From Pseudolysinimonas sp051954455 (GTDB taxonomy: Bacteria; Actinomycetota; Actinomycetes; Actinomycetales; Microbacteriaceae), in the NCBI RefSeq assembly GCF_051954455.1, contig NZ_JBQCHS010000022.1, forward strand, positions 34,871 to 98,870: a stretch of DNA of 64,000 bases, given 5' to 3'. The position numbers were made by a program, and so were the translations under genes. The notes beneath the pieces were generated by a model that had not been told where the DNA came from, searched no databases, and saw nothing but the letters and a program-made list of their open reading frames with translations. Positions 58,143-64,000 of the stretch are shown one piece after another. Each line of letters opens with the position of its first letter. Position 1 is the first letter of the stretch.

Positions 58143-59549
58143 ATGACCGACGACACCACCCGATCGGCCGAGCTGCGCGAGGCGGTGGAGGCCGGATTCC
58201 CGGCCGCCGTCGCCGACCTCACGCGACTCGTGCGCATCCCCTCCGTCTCCTGGGACGGCTTCGACCACTCGCACGTGCAGCGCAGCGCCGAGGCGGTGGC
58301 GGAGCTCGCCCGCGACACCGGGGTCTTCGAGTCGGTCGAGATCGTGCGCACACGGATCCCCGGCAAGGACGAGGACGGCCAGCCCGCCGTGCTCGCCACC
58401 CGCGCCGCCCGCGGCGGCCGGCCCACGGTCCTCCTCTACGCGCACCACGACGTGCAGCCCCCCGGCGACGACGCCGACTGGGAGACGAAGCCCTACGAGC
58501 CGACCCTGAAGGGCGAGGACCGCATCGCGGGCCGCGGTGCCGCCGACGACAAGGCCGGCGTCACCGCGCACATCGCCGCGATCCGCGCGCTCGTCGCCGC
58601 CGGCATCGACCCGCAGGTCGGCATCGTCCTCTACGCCGAGGGGGAGGAGGAGTTCGGCTCCCGCTCCCTCCCGACCTTCCTCGAGCGCTTCCACGACCGG
58701 ATCGCGGCCGACGTGATCGTCGTCGCCGACGGCGGCAACTGGGACATCGACACCCCCGCCATCAACGTCGCGCTCCGCGGGATGGTGGCCTTCAACCTCC
58801 GCATCACGACGCTCGGCCACGCCGTGCACTCGGGCATGTTCGGCGGGGCGATCCCCGACGCGATGCTCGCCGCCACGAAGCTCCTCGCGACGCTCTGGGA
58901 CGAGGACGGCTCCGTCGCGGTGGAGGGCCTCCGCAGCCACGACGCGCCCACGCCCGACTACGACGAGGCGAAGCTCCGCGAGGAGTCGGGCCTGCCGGAC
59001 CACACGTCGCCGATCGGGCGGGGCGAGATCCTCAGTCGCGAGTGGTTCCAGCCCTCGATCACGGTGACCGGCATCGACGCGCCCAGCGTGCTGAACGCCT
59101 CGAACACGCTCATCCCGAGCGTCCGGGTGCGCATCGCCGCGCGCGTCGCTCCCGGGCAGGACGCCCACGAGTTCGAGCGGATCCTGCGCGAGCACCTCGT
59201 CGCGAACGCGCCGTTCGGCGCGAAGCTCGACTTCGACCCCGACATCGACCTCGGGCAGGCCTTCCTCGCCCCGGTCGACGGCTGGGCGGTCGAGGCCGAG
59301 CAGGCGGCGCTCCGCGAGGCGTGGGACGGCGTCGAGCCGGTGCTCATGGGATCGGGCGGCTCGATCCCCTTCACCGCCGACCTCGTCCGGCACTTCCCCG
59401 ACGCGCAGATCCTGATCACGGGAGTCGAGGATCCCGACAGCCGCGCCCACAGCCCCAACGAGTCGGTGCACCTGCCGAGCCTCAAGCGCGCGATCCTGGC
59501 CGAGGCCTTCATGCTCGCGAAGCTCGACGCGCGTACCATCGAGTCATGA
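58143..59549 (+). CDS. M20-family dipeptidase
   Basis: 468 residues. The metal site opens with LLYAHHDVQPPG (near residue 100), then GRGAADDKAG with the bridging Asp, and EGEEEFGS with the catalytic and ligand glutamates near 160. A lid/dimerisation domain is inserted between (NVALRGMVAFNLRI). Zinc- or manganese-dependent cleavage of dipeptides, as in CNDP/DapE relatives; substrate unproven. ATGA overlap with the Fe-S carrier gene. Confidence 0.93.
   Translation: MTDDTTRSAELREAVEAGFPAAVADLTRLVRIPSVSWDGFDHSHVQRSAEAVAELARDTGVFESVEIVRTRIPGKDEDGQPAVLATRAARGGRPTVLLYAHHDVQPPGDDADWETKPYEPTLKGEDRIAGRGAADDKAGVTAHIAAIRALVAAGIDPQVGIVLYAEGEEEFGSRSLPTFLERFHDRIAADVIVVADGGNWDIDTPAINVALRGMVAFNLRITTLGHAVHSGMFGGAIPDAMLAATKLLATLWDEDGSVAVEGLRSHDAPTPDYDEAKLREESGLPDHTSPIGRGEILSREWFQPSITVTGIDAPSVLNASNTLIPSVRVRIAARVAPGQDAHEFERILREHLVANAPFGAKLDFDPDIDLGQAFLAPVDGWAVEAEQAALREAWDGVEPVLMGSGGSIPFTADLVRHFPDAQILITGVEDPDSRAHSPNESVHLPSLKRAILAEAFMLAKLDARTIES
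59534..59539 (+). promoter_or_regulatory. leaderless -10 TACCAT for the A-type carrier, inside the dipeptidase gene
   Basis: TACCAT, six bases, then the ATG at 59546 that overlaps the dipeptidase stop. Confidence 0.5.
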
Positions 59550-59929
59550 CCGACACCGCACTGAGCCCCGAGACCGCCCTGAGCTCGTCGACGACGGAGC
59601 CGACCCACGGTGTCGCGCTCACCGACGGCGCCGCCGACAAGGTGCGCCGCCTCCTCGAGCAGGAGGGCCGCGACGACCTGCGTCTGCGCGTCGCCGTCCA
59701 GCCCGGCGGCTGCTCGGGCCTCATCTACCAGCTCTACTTCGACGAGCGCCTCCTCGACGGCGACGCGACCCGTGACTTCGACGGCGTCGAGGTGGTCGTC
59801 GACCCGATGAGCGCCCCGTACCTCGACGGCGCCTCGATCGACTTCGAGGACAGCATCCAGAAGCAGGGCTTCACGATCGACAACCCCAACGCGACCGGCA
59901 GTTGCGCCTGCGGCGACTCGTTCCACTGA
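59546..59929 (+). CDS. erpA: A-type iron-sulfur cluster carrier (ErpA/HesB family)
   Basis: 127 residues. The three cluster-binding cysteines are in place: Cys56 in PGGCSGL and Cys120 and Cys122 in SCACGDSF. It passes Fe-S clusters to target enzymes. An N-terminal extension of about 20 residues precedes the domain. A strong hairpin follows and ctaC is next, so it may serve oxidase or other respiratory proteins, but that is only positional. Confidence 0.92.
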   Translation: MTDTALSPETALSSSTTEPTHGVALTDGAADKVRRLLEQEGRDDLRLRVAVQPGGCSGLIYQLYFDERLLDGDATRDFDGVEVVVDPMSAPYLDGASIDFEDSIQKQGFTIDNPNATGSCACGDSFH

Positions 59930-59958
59930 GTTGACCGGTGCGCCACGGCGCACTGACA

Positions 59959-59989
59959 CGGGGCCCCGACCGGGAAGGTCGGGGCCCCG
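59959..59989 (+). terminator. strong GC hairpin downstream of erpA
   Basis: A 13-bp perfect stem (CGGGGCCCCGACC and complement) with a GGGAA loop. No U-tract follows (CTGCGTTATAG), so it is an actinobacterial L-shaped type or a processing hairpin. The ctaC promoter starts seven bases later. Confidence 0.7.
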
Positions 59990-59995
59990 CTGCGT

Positions 59996-60003
59996 TATAG
60001 ACT
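59996..60003 (+). promoter_or_regulatory. ctaC promoter -10 (TATAGA/TAGACT)
   Basis: TATAGACT contains two overlapping hexamers and gives a leader of about 30-35 bases, with GAGAGG six bases before the GTG at 60040. Confidence 0.55.
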
Positions 60004-60039
60004 GGCCGACGTATCACCCCGCCGTCCGAGAGGTCCCGA

Positions 60040-60936
60040 GTGCGCACCAGTCGCCGTCGTCCGATCCGGCGTTCGCGCCTTGCCCGGTGGGCTGTCGTGC
60101 CCCTGCTCGGGGCCGGAGCCATCGCCCTCGCGGGCTGCACGCAGCAGCAGCAAGCGGGCTTCCTGCCCGGCGGCCCGGGCGTCACCAACCACACCGAGTT
60201 GATGACCAGCCTCTGGGTCAACTCGTGGATCGTGCTGCTCGGCGTCGGCATCATCACCTGGGGCCTCATCATCTGGGCCGCCGTCGTCTACCGCCGCCGC
60301 AAGGGGCAGACCGGCCTCCCGGTGCAGCTGCGCTACAACCTGCCGATCGAGATCTTCTACACGATCGTGCCGCTCATCCTGGTCATCGGCTTCTTCGCCT
60401 TCACCGCGCGCGACCAGTCGACGATCGAGGCGAACCCGGGCAACCCCGATCAGAAGATCGAGGTCTTCGGCAAGCGCTGGTCGTGGGACTTCAACTACCT
60501 CGACGAGAACGTCTACTCGCCGGGCGTGCAGGTCACCGACCGGCTCAACAAGGACGGCTCCGTCGACCAGTCGAAGCTCCCGACCCTGTACCTGCCGGTC
60601 AACAAGAAGATCCAGATCGACGAGCAGTCGCGCGACGTGGCGCACTCGTTCTGGGTGATCGACTTCCTGTACAAGAAGGATCTGATCCCCGGTCAGACCA
60701 ATCACATGTACTTCATCCCCACTAAGACCGGCACCTACCAGGGCAAGTGCGCGGAGCTCTGCGGCGAGTACCACGCCGACATGCTCTTCCAGGTGAAGGT
60801 GGTCAGCCAGTCCGACTTCGACGCGCAGATGCAGAAGCTGCGCGATGCCGGTCAGACCGGTCGACTCGGCCCCGGCTACAACACCGACACCAACCTTCCC
60901 GGCACCACGGGCCGCGCCTCCACCGAAGGAAACTGA
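60040..60936 (+). CDS. ctaC: cytochrome c oxidase subunit II
   Basis: 298 residues. A lipoprotein signal ends at LAGC (Cys33). Two membrane helices follow (about 60-83 and 103-122), then the CuA domain: His202 (DVAHSFW), Cys237, Cys241, His245 and Met248 (CAELCGEYHADM). It takes electrons into the aa3 oxidase. GTG start; its TGA overlaps the ctaD ATG (TGATG). Confidence 0.97.
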   Translation: MRTSRRRPIRRSRLARWAVVPLLGAGAIALAGCTQQQQAGFLPGGPGVTNHTELMTSLWVNSWIVLLGVGIITWGLIIWAAVVYRRRKGQTGLPVQLRYNLPIEIFYTIVPLILVIGFFAFTARDQSTIEANPGNPDQKIEVFGKRWSWDFNYLDENVYSPGVQVTDRLNKDGSVDQSKLPTLYLPVNKKIQIDEQSRDVAHSFWVIDFLYKKDLIPGQTNHMYFIPTKTGTYQGKCAELCGEYHADMLFQVKVVSQSDFDAQMQKLRDAGQTGRLGPGYNTDTNLPGTTGRASTEGN

Positions 60937-62681
60937 TGACCACGGCAACCGGAACGGCGAAGTTCACGCCGAACAGCACCACCGGCACGGCGGCGGGATC
61001 GCGGGTCGAGCGCAAGGGCAACGTGTTCGTCAAGTGGATCACCACGACGGACCACAAGACGATCGGGTACCTCTATCTGATCACCTCGTTCCTCTACTTC
61101 TGCGTCGGCGGCGTCCTGGCCCTCGTGATCCGCGCGGAGCTGTTCACGCCCGGGCTCGACGTGCTGCAGTCGAACGAGCAGTACAACCAGCTCTTCACGA
61201 TGCACGGCACGATCATGCTGCTGATGTTCGCGACGCCGCTGTTCGCCGGCTTCGCCAACGTCGCCATGCCGCTGCAGATCGGCGCGCCCGACGTCGCGTT
61301 CCCGCGGCTCAACGCGCTCGCGTACTGGCTCTACTTCTTCGGCTCGCTCGTCGCGGTCGGCGGCTTCTTCACCCCGCAGGGCGCGGCGGCCTTCGGCTGG
61401 ACCGCCTATACGCCGCTCAGCGACACGACGTTCACGCCGGGGCTCGGCGGCAACCTGTGGGTGTTCGGCCTCGCGATGAGCGGATTCGGCACCATCCTCG
61501 GCGGCGTCAACTTCATCACGACGATCATCACGATGCGCGCGCCCGGCATGACCATGTTCCGGATGCCGATCTTCACCTGGAACATCCTGATCACGTCGAT
61601 CCTCGTGCTCATCGCGTTCCCGGTGCTCGCGGCCGCGCTGTTCGCGCTCGGCGCCGATCGTGTCTTCGACGCCCACCTGCTCGACCCGGCCAACGGGGGA
61701 GCGATCCTCTGGCAGCACCTGTTCTGGTTCTTCGGGCACCCCGAGGTCTACATCATCGCGCTGCCGTTCTTCGGCATCGTCAGCGAGGTCTTCCCGGTCT
61801 TCAGCCGCAAGCCGATCTTCGGCTACAAGACCCTGATCTACGCGACGATCGCGATCGCGGCCCTCTCGGTCACGGTGTGGGCGCACCACATGTACGTCAC
61901 CGGCTCCGTGCTGCTGCCGTTCTTCTCCCTGATGACGATGCTCATCGCGGTGCCGACCGGGGTGAAGATCTTCAACTGGATCGGCACGATGTGGCGCGGC
62001 TCGGTCACGTTCGAGACCCCGATGATCTGGGCGATCGGCTTCCTCGTGACGTTCACCTTCGGTGGTCTCACGGGCGTCATCCTCGCGTCGCCGCCGCTCG
62101 ACTTCGCGCTCTCGGACTCGTACTTCGTCGTTGCGCACTTCCACTACGTCGTGTTCGGCACGGTCGTGTTCGCGATGTTCTCGGGCTTCTACTTCTGGTG
62201 GCCCAAGTGGACGGGAAAGATGCTCGACGAGCGGCTCGGCAAGATCCACTTCTGGCTGCTGTTCATCGGATTCCACACGACGTTCCTCATCCAGCACTGG
62301 CTGGGCGTCATCGGGATGCCGCGTCGTTACGCGAACTACCTGCCGTCCGACGGGTTCACCTGGATGAACCAGCTGTCGACCATCGGTGCCGTCATCCTGG
62401 GCGTCTCGATCCTGCCGTTCCTCCTCAACGTGTGGATCACCGCCCGCCGGGCGCCGAAGGTGACCGTGGACGACCCGTGGGGCAACGCGCGCTCGCTCGA
62501 GTGGGCCACCTCGTGCCCGCCGCCACGGCACAACTTCTCCTCGATCCCGCGGATCCGTTCCGAGTCGCCGGCGTTCGACCTCCACCACCCCGAGGCGGGC
62601 GTGCCCGTGGGCATCGGCCCCGGCCCGGCCGACGCGCCCGAGGCTCCGGTCGTCGACGTCGCGAAGGGCGAGGTCAAGTAG
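60936..62681 (+). CDS. ctaD: cytochrome c oxidase subunit I
   Basis: 581 residues and twelve membrane helices. Heme and CuB ligands are visible: MHGTIMLLMF, WFFGHPEVYIIALP with the cross-linked His-Tyr pair, VWAHHMYVTG, and HFHYVVFG near the end of the core. It reduces O2 to water and pumps protons. The C-terminal ~60 residues are hydrophilic. ctaF follows after three bases. Confidence 0.98.
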   Translation: MTTATGTAKFTPNSTTGTAAGSRVERKGNVFVKWITTTDHKTIGYLYLITSFLYFCVGGVLALVIRAELFTPGLDVLQSNEQYNQLFTMHGTIMLLMFATPLFAGFANVAMPLQIGAPDVAFPRLNALAYWLYFFGSLVAVGGFFTPQGAAAFGWTAYTPLSDTTFTPGLGGNLWVFGLAMSGFGTILGGVNFITTIITMRAPGMTMFRMPIFTWNILITSILVLIAFPVLAAALFALGADRVFDAHLLDPANGGAILWQHLFWFFGHPEVYIIALPFFGIVSEVFPVFSRKPIFGYKTLIYATIAIAALSVTVWAHHMYVTGSVLLPFFSLMTMLIAVPTGVKIFNWIGTMWRGSVTFETPMIWAIGFLVTFTFGGLTGVILASPPLDFALSDSYFVVAHFHYVVFGTVVFAMFSGFYFWWPKWTGKMLDERLGKIHFWLLFIGFHTTFLIQHWLGVIGMPRRYANYLPSDGFTWMNQLSTIGAVILGVSILPFLLNVWITARRAPKVTVDDPWGNARSLEWATSCPPPRHNFSSIPRIRSESPAFDLHHPEAGVPVGIGPGPADAPEAPVVDVAKGEVK

Positions 62682-62684
62682 CGC

Positions 62685-63101
62685 ATGCGTACCAACTCGA
62701 ACCTCTTCTGGATCCTCGGCGCGTTCTTCTGGCTCGCCGACCTGGTCTACATCGTCTGGTCGCTCATCGACACCGGCCGGGTGGAGTGGGTCGGGACCGT
62801 CGCGATGGCGTTGAGCGGCATCCTGGCGTTCTTCGTCGCCTTCTACGTCGGCCGCACGCACGCGTCGCAGGGCGGGGAGCTCCCGCAGGACCGGGCCGAT
62901 GCGAACGTCGACGACGGCGACCCGGAGATGGGCCAGTTCAGCCCCTGGAGTTGGTGGCCCTTCGCCCTGGCCGTCGGGATCATGCTGGTATTCCTCGGAC
63001 TCGCCATCGGACCGTGGATCTCGTTCTTCGGCGGCCCGATTGCGCTGATCGCGATCGTCGGCTGGAACTACGAGTACTACCGCAACAACTTCGCGCGCTG
63101 A
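62685..63101 (+). CDS. ctaF: cytochrome c oxidase subunit IV (CtaF)
   Basis: 138 residues and four membrane helices, starting MRTNSNLFWILGAFFWLADLVYIVWS and ending YYRNNFAR, the actinobacterial CtaF pattern. It is a small subunit of the bc1-aa3 supercomplex oxidase. The gene overlaps the GNAT gene by one base (TGATG). The order ctaC-ctaD-ctaF is conserved; subunit III (ctaE) and the bc1 genes are elsewhere. Confidence 0.94.
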   Translation: MRTNSNLFWILGAFFWLADLVYIVWSLIDTGRVEWVGTVAMALSGILAFFVAFYVGRTHASQGGELPQDRADANVDDGDPEMGQFSPWSWWPFALAVGIMLVFLGLAIGPWISFFGGPIALIAIVGWNYEYYRNNFAR

Positions 63102-63523
63102 TGATCCGGCTCGCACAGGCCGGCGACGAGGACGGCGTCTTCGCTCTGGTCCAGCAGCTCGGGCACGCTTTCGCCCCGGAGCGCGCGGCGTTCGACGCCA
63201 CCCTCGCGTCCTACCTCGCGGGGGAGCAGCCGACGGTCGTGCTGTTCGTCGCCGAGGAGCCGGAAGGACTGCTCGGGTACGCCCTCATGACGGTCGTGCC
63301 ACTGCTCTCCACCAACGGTCCCTCCGCGCAGCTGCAGGAGATCGTCGTCGACCAGCAGGCCCGCGGCCGCGATCTCGGCACCGCCCTTGTGCGCGCCGTC
63401 GAGGAGGAGTGCGAGCGCCGCGGCGTCACACAGCTCACCGTCGCCAGCCGGCGCGCGGGCGGCTTCTACGACCGGCTCGGCTTCCACGAGAGCGCCGAGT
63501 ACATGCGCCGCATCTTCGCGTAA
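63101..63523 (+). CDS. GNAT-family N-acetyltransferase
   Basis: 140 residues of one GNAT domain: the N-terminal strand MIRLAQAGDEDGVFALVQQL, central LQEIVVDQQARGRDLGTALVRAVEEE with the acetyl-CoA loop, and VASRRAGGFYDRLGFHESAEYM at the end. Substrate unknown. It is coupled to ctaF by a one-base overlap, but no functional link is obvious. Confidence 0.88.
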   Translation: MIRLAQAGDEDGVFALVQQLGHAFAPERAAFDATLASYLAGEQPTVVLFVAEEPEGLLGYALMTVVPLLSTNGPSAQLQEIVVDQQARGRDLGTALVRAVEEECERRGVTQLTVASRRAGGFYDRLGFHESAEYMRRIFA

Positions 63524-63540
63524 CAGCGTCTGGCAAGCCC

Positions 63541-63546
63541 TAGCGT
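63541..63546 (+). promoter_or_regulatory. leaderless -10 hexamer TAGCGT for the DUF4180 gene
   Basis: TAGCGT, six bases, then ATG at 63553. Confidence 0.55.
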
Positions 63547-63552
63547 GGTCCC

Positions 63553-63882
63553 ATGGCCACGATCCTCTCCCTCGACGCGGTCGGACCCCGCCTCCGGAGC
63601 GGGCAGGACGCGATGGACCTCATCGCCACGACGTTCGGCGCCGGGGGAGCGGACACCGTCGTCGTACCCGTGGAGCGTCTCGATCCTGACTTCTTCCGCC
63701 TTTCGACCGGTGTCGCCGGCGAGATCGCGCAGAAGTTCGTCAACTACCGCCGCCGCCTCGTCGTCCTCGGCGACATCACCGCCCACGTCGCCGCGAGCGA
63801 CGCCTTCCGCGACTGGGTGCGCGAGGCGAACCGGGGCCGCGATATCCGCTTCGTCGCGTCGCTCGACGAACTGGGTGATTGA
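63553..63882 (+). CDS. DUF4180 domain-containing protein
   Basis: 109 residues, close to the family's length. GQDAMDLIATTFGAGGADTVVVPVERLDPDFFRLSTGVAGEIAQKF and LVVLGDITAHVAASDAFRDWV are the conserved blocks. Function is not established. It is probably expressed alone from a leaderless promoter. Confidence 0.82.
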   Translation: MATILSLDAVGPRLRSGQDAMDLIATTFGAGGADTVVVPVERLDPDFFRLSTGVAGEIAQKFVNYRRRLVVLGDITAHVAASDAFRDWVREANRGRDIRFVASLDELGD

Positions 63883-63907
63883 TCTGGGCGGCCGGAGTCG
63901 GGGAACG

Positions 63908-64000
63908 GCGGGGGGGGGGGGGGGGGGGGGGGGCGGGGGGGCCCCCGGCCCCGCGGAGCCGCGCCCCGCCCCCCCCCCCCCGCGCGCCCCCCCCCCCGCG
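63908..64000. other. homopolymeric G/C tract at the sequence end
   Basis: A run of more than 30 bases made almost only of G, then mixed G/C homopolymers including long C runs. Nothing like it occurs elsewhere in the window. It looks like a sequencing or assembly artefact at a contig end and should not be read as biology. Confidence 0.85.

Noticed and set aside
1..64000. tRNA, rRNA, CRISPR, prophage or insertion sequence
   Set aside because: No cloverleaf, rRNA-like block, regularly spaced repeats, integrase or transposase was seen; a systematic search was not possible by eye.

Overview
This is a high-GC (roughly 70% or more), gene-dense actinobacterial chromosome segment of 67 calls. The family is most likely Microbacteriaceae. 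The evidence is the actinobacterial order of the division and cell-wall (dcw) cluster running into divIVA-lspA-rluD-dnaE, an OdhI/GarA-FtsR pair, a PknL/Rv2175c/class II DAHP synthase block, a CtaF-type oxidase subunit, a MurE without the meso-DAP DNPR signature, and a GGTCGAGTAG...CTACTCGACC intergenic palindrome. No rRNA, tRNA, CRISPR array, prophage or insertion sequence is visible. The last ~95 bases are G/C homopolymer and look like an assembly artefact.

Layout. 1-9.9 kb: accessory metabolism and stress genes in short, mostly convergent or divergent units: dienelactone hydrolase, Mug glycosylase, NIPSNAP, LLM monooxygenase, deazaflavin oxidoreductase, NAD(P)HX epimerase, AzoR, LON-domain protein, glutathione peroxidase, a cytoplasmic protealysin-like protease with its emfourin-type inhibitor, Nudix, and VOC plus MerR/TipAS. 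9.9-20.1 kb: LRV repeat protein, DUF1295 protein, CDP-alcohol phosphatidyltransferase, garA/odhI, ftsR and a second MerR gene, a ParA-like ATPase, pyruvate carboxylase, a MinD-like ATPase and peptide deformylase. 20.1-30.2 kb: fadD, ROK kinase, acylglycerolphosphate acyltransferase, class II DAHP synthase, PknL kinase with PASTA repeats, a LysM wall hydrolase, Rv2175c and a polyprenyl synthase. This order resembles M. tuberculosis Rv2173-Rv2187.

30.3-54.1 kb: DUF3040, then mraZ-rsmH-ftsL-ftsI-murE-murF-mraY-murD-ftsW-murG-murC-ftsQ-ftsZ-yggS-sepF-divIVA-lspA-rluD-dnaE. No pgeF lies after ftsZ and no yggT between sepF and divIVA. 54.1-63.9 kb: flavin reductase, hisD, nrdR, pyrD, DUF3043, M20 dipeptidase, an A-type Fe-S carrier, ctaC-ctaD-ctaF, a GNAT enzyme and DUF4180.

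Regulatory reading. The most striking signal is a repeated promoter format: a TANNNT hexamer (often TAGCCT, TAGGCT or TAGACT) ending 6-8 bases before a start codon with no Shine-Dalgarno sequence. It occurs in front of more than 20 genes and implies pervasive leaderless transcription. In four places the upstream gene's TAG stop codon is itself the first half of the hexamer. In at least one divergent pair a palindromic AGGCTAGCCT serves as -10 in both directions. Other regulatory candidates are three clusters of MraZ-type 10-bp-spaced repeats around mraZ, a shared motif upstream of the second MerR gene and ftsZ (candidate FtsR site), a MerR-type 19-bp-spacer promoter, a perfect 12-bp palindrome at the LLM promoter, and structured leaders near DUF3040 and between mraZ and rsmH. 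All of these are read by eye and none has been tested computationally.
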